A DNA stretch of 64,000 nucleotides from Motiliproteus sp047633175 (lineage in GTDB: Bacteria; Pseudomonadota; Gammaproteobacteria; Pseudomonadales; Balneatricaceae), in contig JBLIEQ010000005.1 in assembly GCA_047633175.1 (NCBI GenBank), positions 62,001-126,000 on the forward strand, read 5' to 3'. This document shows, in pieces, positions 1-8,505 of the stretch. Under the pieces are notes generated by a model. That model was given only the letters and a program-made list of their open reading frames with translations, made no database searches and was not told the origin of the DNA. Position 1 is the first letter of the stretch; every line of letters starts with the position of its first letter. The position numbers were made by a program, and so were the translations under genes.

Positions 1-2
1 AT

Positions 3-260
3 GCGCTGGTCTCGGATATTATGATGCCGGGCAGTATCGATGGCTATGAATTGGCCGATCGGGTCAGCCTTACGCGGACCGATGCCAGGATTATCCTGAT
101 TACCGGCTACGCCTTCGACCAGCAGACGCGGGAGGCCGACCAGCCCCACTACCTGACGCTGCGTAAGCCCTTCAGACGCGATACACTCAGGCATGCCTTA
201 TTGCAGACCGACCTACCTGGCACAGGGTCAGAGGCAAGTACAGAGTCAGAGTCGCTATAG
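3..260 (+). CDS. Response regulator receiver domain, C-terminal part (5' end outside window)
   Basis: The reading frame is open from the window edge, so the gene starts upstream. The visible 85 residues begin with a phospho-acceptor context (LVSDIMMPGSIDGYEL, the Asp followed by MPG as in receiver domains), continue with the switch strand IILITGYAF and end with the conserved Lys-Pro of the receiver fold (LRKPFRRDTL). A short Ser/Thr/Glu-rich tail follows and no output domain comes after it, so this is either a stand-alone receiver or, as often seen, the C-terminal receiver of a hybrid histidine kinase. The next gene, an OmpR-type regulator 86 bp downstream, fits a shared phosphorelay, but that link is inferred. 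Confidence 0.8.
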   Translation, partial: ALVSDIMMPGSIDGYELADRVSLTRTDARIILITGYAFDQQTREADQPHYLTLRKPFRRDTLRHALLQTDLPGTGSEASTESESL

Positions 261-346
261 CCTCAGGCACAGACACAGACACAGACAGCGGCGGGTGCCC
301 CGAACACCGCTTTACAGCCATCGGCTACTAGGGAGAGATCATCAGC

Positions 347-1081
347 GTGAGCGGAAAACCAAGCAACAGACTGATCTACGTTATCGAAGATGAACCCGAT
401 ATCGCCACCCTGGTGTGTGCCGAGCTGGAGCGCTTTGGCTATGAGACGGCGAGCTTTCGCACCGGAGCTCAGGCGACTCAGGCGGTCAAACGCCGTGTCC
501 CCGCGCTCTGTATCGTCGACCTGGGATTGCCCGATATGGATGGTCTGGCGCTGGTGCGCGAGCTCTGTGATAAGCACCGGGTGGGGGTAATGATTCTTAC
601 CGGACGCGGCAGCCTGCCTGATCGGGTGCTCGGCTTAGAGTTGGGCGCCGACGATTACATCATCAAGCCCTTCGACCCCCGCGAGCTGGTCGCCAGGGTC
701 AACAGCCTGCTGCGCCGTCTGGATCAGATCGGACAGCCGCCGGCAGAGGGCTTGCAGAAAAACGCCCAGTTCGGAGACTGGCGCTTCGACCCCTCCACCC
801 TGACCCTGAATCACAGCGATGGCCGCAATGACCGCCTCAGTGCTGCCGAGTCCGACCTGCTGCTGCTGTTACTACGAGCCCCCCAGCAAATCCTTAATCG
901 AGACCGCCTGATGGGCGACCTGCTGGGAAGGGACTCCATCCCTTTCGAGCGCAGCATCGATGTACGGATGTCGCGGATACGCAAAAAACTCGAAGACGAT
1001 CCCAAAGTGCCTAAGCTGATTAAAACCGTCTATGGGGTCGGCTATCTGCTCTCTGTATCGGTTGAGTGGGTAGCGCCTTAG
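347..1081 (+). CDS. OmpR/PhoB-family response regulator
   Basis: A 244-residue two-domain transcription factor. The N-terminal receiver shows the acidic pocket (VIEDEPD, residues 12-18), the phospho-acceptor Asp in IVDLGLPDMDG and the conserved Lys in DDYIIKPFDPRELVARV. The C-terminal winged-helix DNA-binding domain (about 140-240) carries SAAESDLLLLL, the recognition segment SIDVRMSRIRKKL and the final VYGVGYLL typical of Trans_reg_C. The start is the GTG at 347, preceded by GGGAGAG. It would be phosphorylated by a sensor kinase, perhaps the partly visible upstream gene, and bind direct repeats at target promoters. The target genes cannot be told from the sequence. Confidence 0.9.
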   Translation: MSGKPSNRLIYVIEDEPDIATLVCAELERFGYETASFRTGAQATQAVKRRVPALCIVDLGLPDMDGLALVRELCDKHRVGVMILTGRGSLPDRVLGLELGADDYIIKPFDPRELVARVNSLLRRLDQIGQPPAEGLQKNAQFGDWRFDPSTLTLNHSDGRNDRLSAAESDLLLLLLRAPQQILNRDRLMGDLLGRDSIPFERSIDVRMSRIRKKLEDDPKVPKLIKTVYGVGYLLSVSVEWVAP

Positions 1082-1088
1082 AGGGGGC

Positions 1089-1245
1089 GGACTCGTAGGC
1101 CGGGCTCGTAGGTCGGACTCGTAGGTCGGACTCGTAGGTCGGACTCGTAGGTCGGACTTTAGTCCGACGATAGGCACACTATGCTAGTTTTTTCGGATTA
1201 CTCTCTACCTACAAAACGTCGACCTACGAGTCCTACGATGACGAT
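1089..1245. repeat. 13-bp satellite plus REP palindrome
   Basis: Downstream of the regulator lie about five tandem copies of the 13-mer GGACTCGTAGGTC, ending in the palindrome GTCGGACTTTAGTCCGAC at 1151-1168. A shorter inverted remnant with ACGAGTCCTACG follows near 1220. The same family recurs at many intergenic sites in this window. It may act as a terminator for the gene upstream, but it lacks a U-tract. Confidence 0.8.
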
Positions 1246-1418
1246 AGGTGCACCTTGCCAGCTTTAATCCTTGTTTTTAAAAAGGTTGCTGCCGCGGGTG
1301 TTGCGGCCGGACAGCAGAGGCGTCCGCGATCAGGCCAATGACCTATAAACAGGCTGCTATTGTGCTCCTGAGGCAGTAAACTGGCTGGTCAATCTCTACA
1401 CAATCTCCTCTGGTTATT

Positions 1419-2846
1419 ATGCTCTGGCGTCCTCGATCCCTGTTGCAACTGGTGCTTATCGGCTTCTTTACCGTGATGGCGCCGCTCTGTGTGGCTATTT
1501 TTTATACGGTGCAGGCGTTTGATCGACTCTCTGTCAATAACAGTCAGATGACCGAGCAGCTGGTGGCGCTGACGCGCAGCAGTCAACTTCTGCAGTCCGA
1601 ACTCCTGGATCTGGAAAGGAGTGCCGGCCAGTACCAGGCACTGGGCGGGGAGAAGCTGCAGTTGTTGTTCGAGCAGGGGCTGGAACGCATCGGCTCGCGT
1701 CTGGATGAGATAGAGTCGTTGGTCGATACGGATCTCAGGTTTTACCTGCTCTCCTTAACCGCTGCGCTCGAGCCGCTAAGGCTTGCGATGCGGGCGGCTG
1801 TCGAACCGTTCGATCCGGATGCGGGGCGCTCGATGTTCGACAGAATCAACAGCATGTCGTTGGAGCTGCGCCACGCCAGTCAGCAGTATGTGGATGCTCA
1901 ACTTGAGCAGCAGGTGTTGGACGGGGCCGAGATCAAGCGCTCGCTGGTGTGGATGCTGTCACTGTTGGTGCTGTTGACCCTGCTGGCGGTGCTGTTTTTT
2001 ACCTACTGGATCAACCGTCCTGTGCGCCAGCTAGAGCGGGAGATAGGCCGGTTGGGACGGGGTGATTTTAGCCGCCGTATCCGTATCAAGGGCCCTCAGG
2101 AGCTGCAGCTGCTGGGTGAGAAACTAGAATGGTTAAGGGACCGGCTGAATGAGTTGGATGCCCAGAAACAGCAGTTTCTGCGGCATATGTCGCATGAGCT
2201 GAAGACGCCGCTAGCCAGCCTGCGGGAGGGTGCAGACCTGATGGCGGAAGGGGTGGTCGGCAGCCTCGATAGCCGCCAGCATGAGATCGTCGAGATTATT
2301 CAGCAGAACAGCACCGAGTTGCAACGACTGATCGAAAATCTTCTCGATTACAATCAGCTGCAACATCACCGGCAGCTGAAGACCGCCGTGGTCGATATCC
2401 CAGCGCTCTGGTCGGAGCTGCTTGCCGGTTACGCCATCACGATCGAACGTAAGAAGCTGCGGATCAGCAGCACGGGGGAGCCACTATGCTGGATTGCCGA
2501 CCCGGCGAAACTGCGCACCCTGCTGGATAATCTGTTATCGAATGCGATCAGCTATAGTCCCCCTGCGGGTGAGGTGCAAATTGAGTGGTGGCTTAGCGGC
2601 ACGACCCTGATCTGTGATGTCCGCAACAGCGGGGAGGCGATAACCGCTGCTGACGCGGCGCAGATCTTTGAGCCCTTCTTTCAGGGACGTAATAAACGCA
2701 GTGGCGCCATCAAGGGCTCGGGGATTGGCTTGAGTGTGGCCCTTGAATGTGTCGCCGTACATGAGGGCTCTTTGCAGCTAGTGCCCGATGATCGCCTGCC
2801 GGTCTGTTTTCGCCTGATGCTGCCGATCCTCGAGGAACAACGATGA
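1419..2846 (+). CDS. glrK: Sensor histidine kinase GlrK/QseE
   Basis: A 475-residue inner-membrane sensor kinase. Two membrane segments (about residues 8-30 and 175-198) frame a helical periplasmic sensor region, followed by a HAMP linker, the HisKA helix with the phospho-acceptor His259 in HMSHELKTPLASL, and an ATPase domain with N-box LDNLLSNAISYS and G-box GSGIGLSV. It overlaps the downstream lipoprotein gene by 4 bp, and a sigma54 regulator follows: exactly the glrK(qseE)-qseG-glrR(qseF) order of enterobacteria. In those bacteria the pair controls the sRNA GlmY and envelope-stress functions. No glmY-like RNA could be recognised upstream here, so targets in this organism are open. Confidence 0.9.
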   Translation: MLWRPRSLLQLVLIGFFTVMAPLCVAIFYTVQAFDRLSVNNSQMTEQLVALTRSSQLLQSELLDLERSAGQYQALGGEKLQLLFEQGLERIGSRLDEIESLVDTDLRFYLLSLTAALEPLRLAMRAAVEPFDPDAGRSMFDRINSMSLELRHASQQYVDAQLEQQVLDGAEIKRSLVWMLSLLVLLTLLAVLFFTYWINRPVRQLEREIGRLGRGDFSRRIRIKGPQELQLLGEKLEWLRDRLNELDAQKQQFLRHMSHELKTPLASLREGADLMAEGVVGSLDSRQHEIVEIIQQNSTELQRLIENLLDYNQLQHHRQLKTAVVDIPALWSELLAGYAITIERKKLRISSTGEPLCWIADPAKLRTLLDNLLSNAISYSPPAGEVQIEWWLSGTTLICDVRNSGEAITAADAAQIFEPFFQGRNKRSGAIKGSGIGLSVALECVAVHEGSLQLVPDDRLPVCFRLMLPILEEQR

Positions 2847-3463
2847 GAGACCCACTTTTAACCTTGTCCCTGACTCTGACTCTGACTCTGACCCTGACGC
2901 TACTGAGTGGCTGTCAGATCCTGACGGACCTGCAGGCCTCCAAAGCGCCGGCTGCACTACCGGAGGTCGTAGAGGCGCAGACTCACGCCGATCTGGATCT
3001 CTGGTTGAGTGAACTCAGTCGGTTGCTGGCGCTCAACGAAGAGCAGGCCGAGGCCCAGCTGCAGCAAGCGGTTACCTCCCAGGCGGAGCTGCCGCAACGG
3101 TTGTTTCGCTATGCCTTGTTGAACCAGCAGCTTAAGGACCGGCTGGGGTGGATCAGAGCCCGTGATGCTCTGCAACAGCTCGCCGCCGATGCCCAGCTGT
3201 CGCTGTCACTGCTCTCACTGGTGCAGGTATTACAATTTCATAATCAGGCGATGATCAATGCGGATGCGCGTCATACCCGGTTGCTGAATGCGCTGCAGGA
3301 GGAGAATCTGCAGCAGCAGCAGCTCGCTGCCGAGCTGCGGGTTAGTCAGCAGGAGGTGTTTGAGTTATCTCAAAAAATTGACGCGCTGACCAATCTGGAG
3401 AAGAGCATGAGTATCAGGCGTGCGTTAACCACAGATACCCCCAAAGGGACGGTAGATGACTGA
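2843..3463 (+). CDS. qseG: QseG-like outer-membrane lipoprotein
   Basis: A 206-residue secreted lipoprotein. The signal peptide is an unusual Leu-Thr repeat ending in the lipobox LLSGC, so Cys24 is the predicted lipidated residue. The mature part is helical and rich in Gln, Leu and Ala, with a coiled-coil-like C-terminal third (ENLQQQQLAAELRVSQQEVF). It lies between the kinase (4-bp overlap) and the sigma54 regulator (8-bp overlap), the same place as qseG/yfhG in Escherichia coli, where QseG tunes the kinase QseE. Identity rests on synteny and lipoprotein type more than on strong sequence motifs. Confidence 0.8.
   Translation: MRDPLLTLSLTLTLTLTLTLLSGCQILTDLQASKAPAALPEVVEAQTHADLDLWLSELSRLLALNEEQAEAQLQQAVTSQAELPQRLFRYALLNQQLKDRLGWIRARDALQQLAADAQLSLSLLSLVQVLQFHNQAMINADARHTRLLNALQEENLQQQQLAAELRVSQQEVFELSQKIDALTNLEKSMSIRRALTTDTPKGTVDD
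2870..2899 (+). repeat. Hexanucleotide microsatellite inside the qseG signal peptide
   Basis: Five consecutive CTGAC(T/C/G) hexamers encode repeated Leu-Thr pairs in the hydrophobic core of the signal peptide. Because the unit is six bases, slippage would change signal-peptide length without shifting the frame. Confidence 0.85.
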
Positions 3464-4817
3464 AAAACAAAAAAATCAACCCCGGTTACTGGTTGTGGAT
3501 GACGATCCGGGTCTGCTACGGCTGCTACTGTTTCGGCTCGAAGCCGAGCAGTTTCGGGTCGTGACCGCGACCAACGGACTGGAGGCGTTGCAGGTGCTAC
3601 ATACTCAGGAGGTCGATCTGGTGGTCAGCGATCTGCGCATGGATACGATGGGCGGAATGGAGCTGTTTGAGCAGATTCAGCATTATTATCCCGGCCTGCC
3701 GGTGATTATTCTCACTGCTCAAGGGACCATCTCGGAAGCGGTCGCGGCGACTCAGCAAGGGGTGTTCGGTTTTTTAACCAAGCCGATCGATAAGGTGGCG
3801 CTGTTAAGCCAGATCCGCAAAGGACTGACCCTGTCGCATGGCAGCTGCGCGTCGCGGACTAACGGGGCCTGGCGTGAGGCGATACTGTGTCGCAGCGAGG
3901 TGATGGAACGCGTGCTTAACAAGGCGAAGCTGCTTGCGGATGCCGATGTCAGCGTTCTGATCTCCGGCAGCAGCGGCACGGGTAAGGAGTTGCTGGCGCA
4001 GGCGATTCACAAGGCCAGTAACCGGGCGGCTAAGCCCTTTGTGGCGATCAACTGCAGTGCGCTGCCGGAACCCCTGCTGGAGTCGGAGCTGTTCGGCCAT
4101 GTGAAGGGCGCCTTTACGGGCGCGGTGAGTGAGCATCAGGGGCTGTTCCGGGCCGCCCATCAGGGCACCCTGTTTCTGGATGAGGTCGGTGATATGCCTC
4201 TGGCGCTGCAGGTGAAACTGCTGCGGGTGTTGCAGGAACGTGAGGTGCGCCCGGTCGGAGGAACCCGAAGTGTCGCGGTGGATGTGCGGCTGATCTCCGC
4301 GACGCACCGCGATCTGGATAAGGATATGGCCGCAGGCCTGTTTCGTCAGGACCTGTTTTACCGTCTGAACGTGGTTAATCTCAAACTGCCTGATCTGAGT
4401 GAGCGGGCAGAAGATATTCCGCTGCTGGCAGACTATTTTTTGCGCCATACCAGCAAAGGGTGTTCAGGGCAGGTGACGGCCTTGTCGCCCGATGCCATGA
4501 ATGCGCTGGTCGGAGCCGCCTGGCCGGGTAATGTCAGGCAGCTTGAAAATATTATCCAGCAGACAGCGGCGCTCTCCACCACCCAGGTGGTACCGCTGAC
4601 GTTGGTGCGCCAGGCATTGGCGCAAGAGTCGGGATTCTTGCCCTCCTTCAGCGAGGCACGGCATACCTTCGAGCGGGAATATCTGCTGAAGGTGATGCGG
4701 CTGACTGAGGGGCATGTTACTAAGGCTGCCGAATATGCGCAGCGCAACCGAACCGATTTTTATAAGCTGCTGCAGCGCCATGAGCTTAAGGCTGGGCAGT
4801 TTAAGCGGTCTGAATAG
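3456..4817 (+). CDS. glrR: Sigma54-dependent response regulator GlrR/QseF
   Basis: A 453-residue NtrC-type activator. The receiver domain (1-120) has the acidic triad in VVDDDPG, phospho-acceptor Asp in VVSDLRMDTMGG and Lys in FLTKPIDK. The AAA+ domain (about 145-380) has Walker A GSSGTGKELLAQ, the sigma54-contact loop GAFTGA, Walker B LFLDEVGDMP and an Arg-finger region. A Fis-type helix-turn-helix closes the protein (GHVTKAAEYAQRNRTDFYKL). It would hydrolyse ATP to open sigma54 promoters after phosphorylation by the kinase two genes upstream. The 8-bp overlap with the lipoprotein gene indicates translation coupling. Length and domain order match GlrR. Confidence 0.93.
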   Translation: MTEKQKNQPRLLVVDDDPGLLRLLLFRLEAEQFRVVTATNGLEALQVLHTQEVDLVVSDLRMDTMGGMELFEQIQHYYPGLPVIILTAQGTISEAVAATQQGVFGFLTKPIDKVALLSQIRKGLTLSHGSCASRTNGAWREAILCRSEVMERVLNKAKLLADADVSVLISGSSGTGKELLAQAIHKASNRAAKPFVAINCSALPEPLLESELFGHVKGAFTGAVSEHQGLFRAAHQGTLFLDEVGDMPLALQVKLLRVLQEREVRPVGGTRSVAVDVRLISATHRDLDKDMAAGLFRQDLFYRLNVVNLKLPDLSERAEDIPLLADYFLRHTSKGCSGQVTALSPDAMNALVGAAWPGNVRQLENIIQQTAALSTTQVVPLTLVRQALAQESGFLPSFSEARHTFEREYLLKVMRLTEGHVTKAAEYAQRNRTDFYKLLQRHELKAGQFKRSE

Positions 4818-4860
4818 GGGAGGGCTTACAAAAAAAACAATGCTCTCTGTGGATCTCCCT

Positions 4861-5112
4861 GTAGGTCGGACTTTAGTCTGACGATGGGCGCTACTTGCTA
4901 ACCTGCGTCGGACTAAAGTCCGAGCTACGAGTTCGAGCTACGAGCTACGAGCTACGAGTCCGAGCTACGAGTCCGAGCTACGAGTCCGAGCTACGAGTCC
5001 GAGCTACGAGTTCGAGCTACGAGTCCGACCTAGGATTCCGACAAATCCAGCATAGCGTGCCTATCGTCGGGCTACTTTCTACCCACAAAACGCCGACCCA
5101 CAAAAGAAACAC
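4861..5112. repeat. REP palindromes and 13-bp satellite array
   Basis: Palindromes GTCGGACTTTAGTCTGAC (4865-4882) and GTCGGACTAAAGTCCGAG (4907-4924) face each other, followed by about nine copies of a 13-mer GAGCTACGAGTCC up to 5040. It fills the gap between the convergent glrR and DUF2165 genes. An open frame crosses it on the plus strand, but its translation is only the repeat and is not a gene. Confidence 0.85.
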
Positions 5113-5187
5113 GTAGCTCGTCTCTCAATTATCGCGTGGCGAAGCACCAGAAAAGGCGGTCCTCTTGAAAAGAACCGACGCAACGCC

Positions 5188-5700
5188 TTAATCGTTCGAC
5201 GCAGCCGTATTATCAGGCAGGTTGATGAAAATAAGCGTGGCAAGGGTAATAAGCACTAGGGTCATATGCACGTTCTGAATCGGACCCTGGCGCATCCAGT
5301 AGCCAAACCAAAGGCCGCCACACAGGAACATCAGCCAAAGACCGCCAAAGAGCGACAGTGCATAGTTGGCCAGCCGCCGTGGGGTCGCTGCTGAAGTGCT
5401 ACGGCTGCTCAGGCAGCGAATGTAACTAATAGCCGCGCGCCACAGGCTCAGAGCCACAACGGCCTGCACTACCAGGATGACTTGGAGCACCAGCGGGCTC
5501 CAGCCTTCCGGCCAGGCACGCCAGATCAGCCCCTGCGCGAATTGCGTATCCTGCAAGAGCTTCATGCTGAGCATATTCTCAAGGTGGATAATATTTGTGC
5601 CCTGGTCTGTCAGGTTGTTAAACCAGGCAATGCTCATCCAAAGCGCAAGACCGGTAACGATCAGCACTTCAGGTAGTAGTTTTGAACGGGAATACATCAT
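5188..5700 (-). CDS. DUF2165 family small integral membrane protein
   Basis: A 170-residue membrane protein with four hydrophobic segments (about 8-26, 67-90, 112-132, 145-162). The pattern GGLWFGYWMRQGPIQNVH and the early NNLTDQGTN are typical of the DUF2165 family, whose function is not established. It starts with ATG at 5700 behind AAGGA and sits 13 bp after the MFS gene, so it is the last gene of a four-gene operon with the AfsA-like protein, the HAD phosphatase and the exporter. A helper role for the exporter or a membrane-stress role is possible but only inferred. Confidence 0.8.
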   Translation of the reverse strand: MMYSRSKLLPEVLIVTGLALWMSIAWFNNLTDQGTNIIHLENMLSMKLLQDTQFAQGLIWRAWPEGWSPLVLQVILVVQAVVALSLWRAAISYIRCLSSRSTSAATPRRLANYALSLFGGLWLMFLCGGLWFGYWMRQGPIQNVHMTLVLITLATLIFINLPDNTAASND

Positions 5701-5713
5701 TGTAAGGTTCCTT

Positions 5714-6934
5714 TTATGCCCTGGAGAGGTCGGTTTTCTGGTGCTGTCCTGTCAGACGTGGCCATACCGTCAGTATCAGAATCGCGAAGAGTGGCAGGCC
5801 GCACAGCAGCAGCAAGGCATTCTGGAGTCCGTAGCGTTGCAGAAGACTGCTGAGAAAGGGTGCGCCGCTGGCACCGCAGAACAGGACGAAGGTATAGAGG
5901 GCCACTGCGGAACCGCGATCGGCTTGCGGGGCTTTGCTGCCGACGGCGACGATCAGCAGCGGCACGGCCAGCGCTACGCCGCCTGCCAGCAGCAGATTGC
6001 CCAGTATCAGGCCTGTTCTGCTGCTGTCTGCAAGGCTGAGACTGCTGTACAACAAGCCGGAGGCCATCAATGCAAAGCTGGCGAGCAGCACCGGCTGCAC
6101 CTTGTACCGTTGGGCCAGGCGCGGTGCCAGAAACGTGGCGGCGAGGCCGGGCAGGGCGACACTGCGAAATGCCTGCGGCGATAGTCCAAGGCTCGCCAGA
6201 GTCGCCGTCGAGTCGCCGGCAATCAGCGCATAGAAGCTGACAAAAGCCAGCAGCAGGGTAAAGGCTGCCAGGTAATAGGGACAAAGTGTGTGAGACAGGA
6301 GCAGGGCCGGCAGCCGACGCAGGCTATCGAGCATCCTGCCCTGGGGTGCGGTCGAGACGCAGTTTTTCGTTCGCACCGTCAGCAGCAGTGCGGTTAAGGC
6401 AACCAGATAGATCCCCGCAGCCAGGATTTCAGCCGTCTGCAGGTCGCTGTCCGCCAGAGCCAGTATAAAGATCTGTGCCAGAACAGCGGCGCTGAGGAAG
6501 GCGAAGGACATCCAGGCGATTGCCGTCATTCGACGCTGTGGCGGCAGAGTCTCGCCCAGATAGGCCAGGGCGACAGGCGGGAAACTGGCGGCGCAGAATC
6601 CTTGCAGTGCCCGCGCCAGGATCAGCTCTTGACCGTCACGTGCTAGCGTCACCAGCAGAGTCGCTGCGATCAGGCTGAGCATCCCGTACAGCAGTACCCG
6701 GCGGCGTCCCAGCCGATCGGAGAGGGGTCCAAACACCAGAAAGCCGGCAGCATAGGAAAAACCGAATGCAGAAAGCACCCAGCTGACCGGCCAGCCGGAT
6801 GCGCCGTAGTCGTTGTTTAGTGACTGCATAATGGGCAGCGGCAGATATAGCTGGCTGACAACCACGAGCCCGGTCAGGGCGAAGATCGCGATAACCAGCG
6901 CGGATGTCATTGATGATGAATCTGATCTAAGCAT
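5714..6934 (-). CDS. MFS transporter of the drug:H+ antiporter type
   Basis: About 406 residues with twelve hydrophobic segments. The MFS signature between TM2 and TM3 is plain (FGPLSDRLGRRRVLLYG), and the layout matches DHA1-type exporters. I chose the ATG at 6934 because AAGGAG lies 7 bp upstream; a longer open frame reaches 7090 but would read through the phosphatase gene. The start overlaps the phosphatase gene by 8 bp. In this operon the most economical role is export of the product made by the AfsA-like enzyme and phosphatase. The substrate cannot be read from sequence. Confidence 0.85.
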   Translation of the reverse strand: MLRSDSSSMTSALVIAIFALTGLVVVSQLYLPLPIMQSLNNDYGASGWPVSWVLSAFGFSYAAGFLVFGPLSDRLGRRRVLLYGMLSLIAATLLVTLARDGQELILARALQGFCAASFPPVALAYLGETLPPQRRMTAIAWMSFAFLSAAVLAQIFILALADSDLQTAEILAAGIYLVALTALLLTVRTKNCVSTAPQGRMLDSLRRLPALLLSHTLCPYYLAAFTLLLAFVSFYALIAGDSTATLASLGLSPQAFRSVALPGLAATFLAPRLAQRYKVQPVLLASFALMASGLLYSSLSLADSSRTGLILGNLLLAGGVALAVPLLIVAVGSKAPQADRGSAVALYTFVLFCGASGAPFLSSLLQRYGLQNALLLLCGLPLFAILILTVWPRLTGQHQKTDLSRA

Positions 6935-7658
6935 GGGTGCTCCTTGGTGTTGCACCGCAGCCAGAGGCCGGGGTGTGGCTGGATTCAGGGCGCTGAATAA
7001 TGGGCCACCCCTGTTGCTGTGCCAGCTGTTCAAGCTGAACATCCCCGCTGACGATCCGTGCCCTGCCAACCAGTGAGAGGTACTGGGCATCGCTGCTGTG
7101 ATCGCCGAAAGCGTAACACTCAGATAACCGGCTCTGGTGCTGGTCTGCGAAGTTGATCAGAGCCTGGCGTTTGCCGGTGCCGATCATGGGCTGGCAAGCG
7201 AGTTCGCCGGTGTAAAATCCGGCCGTGTCGACCCTGAGCTGAGTGGCCAGTATATGGTGGACGTTGAGGTGATCTGCCAGCGGGGTCAGAAAATCGACGG
7301 CTGAGCCCGACAAAAATACCGGCGTGATGCCGTCAGCCTGCAGCTGCTGCAGCTGGTTGACCACCGGCTGAATCAGATAGGGCTCCGTGGCGTCAGCCTG
7401 CAGTCGCCGACGGACGTAATCTGCGGCAAGCTGCTGTACCTCGGAGCGGGGTAGTCCGGCCAGCGCGCGGTAGTAAGCCAGGTTAACCTGGGCACGCTCT
7501 TCCCCTTCTCTGGCCATTCTCTGCAGCCGGTGCCTGATATCAGAGGCATTAATACCCCCCAGGTGCTTTTCTATCTCGTGCAGCATGCAGAACATGCTTT
7601 TTTCCACGATCAGGGTTTCATCGACATCAAAAAATGCAAAGGCAGCGGTATGACTCAT
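6927..7658 (-). CDS. HAD-family (SerB-like, type IB) phosphatase
   Basis: A 243-residue cytoplasmic HAD hydrolase. All four HAD motifs are present: nucleophile motif FFDVDETL (Asp11, acid/base Asp13), motif II FLSGSA, the motif III Lys in GTGKRQALI, and motif IV AFGDHSSDAQYL. A helical cap lies between motifs I and II as in subclass IB (phosphoserine phosphatase relatives). It overlaps the AfsA-like gene by 4 bp and the MFS gene by 8 bp. In AfsA/MmfL pathways the condensation product is a phosphate ester that must be dephosphorylated, and the methylenomycin furan cluster carries a HAD phosphatase (MmfP). That role is inferred from context; the general HAD assignment is firm. Confidence 0.88.
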   Translation of the reverse strand: MSHTAAFAFFDVDETLIVEKSMFCMLHEIEKHLGGINASDIRHRLQRMAREGEERAQVNLAYYRALAGLPRSEVQQLAADYVRRRLQADATEPYLIQPVVNQLQQLQADGITPVFLSGSAVDFLTPLADHLNVHHILATQLRVDTAGFYTGELACQPMIGTGKRQALINFADQHQSRLSECYAFGDHSSDAQYLSLVGRARIVSGDVQLEQLAQQQGWPIIQRPESSHTPASGCGATPRSTHA

Positions 7659-8446
7659 GCGGCAGACTCCTTTGCAGGTTTCCGGTATTCGGCTTCCTGG
7701 TGGGGTTGGTCGATCAGGCTGTCGTGCGCTGTCTGCTCTGGCAGCTGGGTTTTGAACGTAGCCAGGGTTTCTTGGGCTTTCTGGATCTCCTTGGGCGCCA
7801 GTGTCGTACTTTCAAACAGGGCGTAGGAGACATCGGCATCGGCGACGCACACGCCGTTCTGAATTACCTCGATCAGTGCCTTGAACGTCGCACGATCAGG
7901 CCGCTTCATCTCGAAGCTCTGCGTGGTCTGGCGGAGAGTGGCGGAGGTCGGAAAAACAAAGCTTTTAAAGCGAATATCGATGCTATTGATAACGACGTAA
8001 CCACCCTGAGGTGCGCCCTGCGCCTGGTAGCCGGTTTCAGAGACGGCGATAAACATCTGACGGATCGCTTCGATCAGCACCATGCCCTGTATATGGCAAC
8101 CGGTAGCATGGTCCAGCAGCAGTTCGCTCTGATCGTCTATCAGTAGCTGTGATTCAAAAACATCTTTCTTGAGGGTCACCGGCGCCGAGATCAGGCCATT
8201 CTGGTGATTGTGTTTATGGGTCACGCTACGCCCGGCGCGGTTTGTCGAGTCCACTGCGGGCAATACCTCCAGGTTGTGCTGCGCACAATAGCGCTTCAGG
8301 CGCTCGAGCTGTTCGGGGCTGAGCCCCTGCCCAGCAGCGACCGCGTTGCTGGCGGGGCAGGGTGAACGCATAAATTCAGACAGGGTCATCGCTTCAGTAG
8401 CAGCAGAAAATGCCTGCATACGGTCACCAACAATAACTTGCATCAT
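7655..8446 (-). CDS. AfsA-like hotdog protein (gamma-butyrolactone/furan synthase type)
   Basis: A 263-residue protein whose middle part (about 73-235) matches the A-factor biosynthesis hotdog domain: a His-Lys-x4-Asn start (THKHNHQNGLIS, His77-Lys78, Asn83), then LLLDHATG (Asp112-His113) and the helix GMVLIEAIRQM (121-131). In Streptomyces AfsA joins a beta-ketoacyl group to dihydroxyacetone phosphate to begin gamma-butyrolactone signals. Here only one full hotdog unit is visible, with an unassigned 70-residue N-terminal part, whereas classical AfsA has two. The start has two adjacent ATGs (8446, 8443) behind AAAGGA. It heads a four-gene operon with phosphatase and exporter. An acyl-thioester function is likely; the exact product is unknown. 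Confidence 0.8.
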   Translation of the reverse strand: MMQVIVGDRMQAFSAATEAMTLSEFMRSPCPASNAVAAGQGLSPEQLERLKRYCAQHNLEVLPAVDSTNRAGRSVTHKHNHQNGLISAPVTLKKDVFESQLLIDDQSELLLDHATGCHIQGMVLIEAIRQMFIAVSETGYQAQGAPQGGYVVINSIDIRFKSFVFPTSATLRQTTQSFEMKRPDRATFKALIEVIQNGVCVADADVSYALFESTTLAPKEIQKAQETLATFKTQLPEQTAHDSLIDQPHQEAEYRKPAKESAA

Positions 8447-8488
8447 AACATCCTTTGTTCAGTTTCAGTTTTTGGGTTGATCCATATG

Positions 8489-8501
8489 TTACATGATGTA
8501 A
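8489..8501. promoter_or_regulatory. Perfect dyad TTACAT-G-ATGTAA in a divergent promoter
   Basis: A perfect inverted repeat with a single central base lies in the short space between the AfsA-like operon (minus) and the secreted-protein gene (plus). It is a good candidate operator, perhaps for the MerR regulator encoded 0.8 kb away. No binding evidence exists. Confidence 0.45.
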
Positions 8502-8505
8502 GATA

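Noticed and set aside
1089..1168. CRISPR array
   Set aside because: The 13-bp units are contiguous without unique spacers, and no cas genes are present.
1179..1418. glmY-like small RNA gene upstream of glrK, as in Escherichia coli
   Set aside because: The synteny invites it, but no GlmY-like stem-loop, sigma54 promoter or terminator could be recognised.
4895..5116. Plus-strand ORF of 73 codons
   Set aside because: It is made of the 13-bp satellite repeats; composition is repeat translation.
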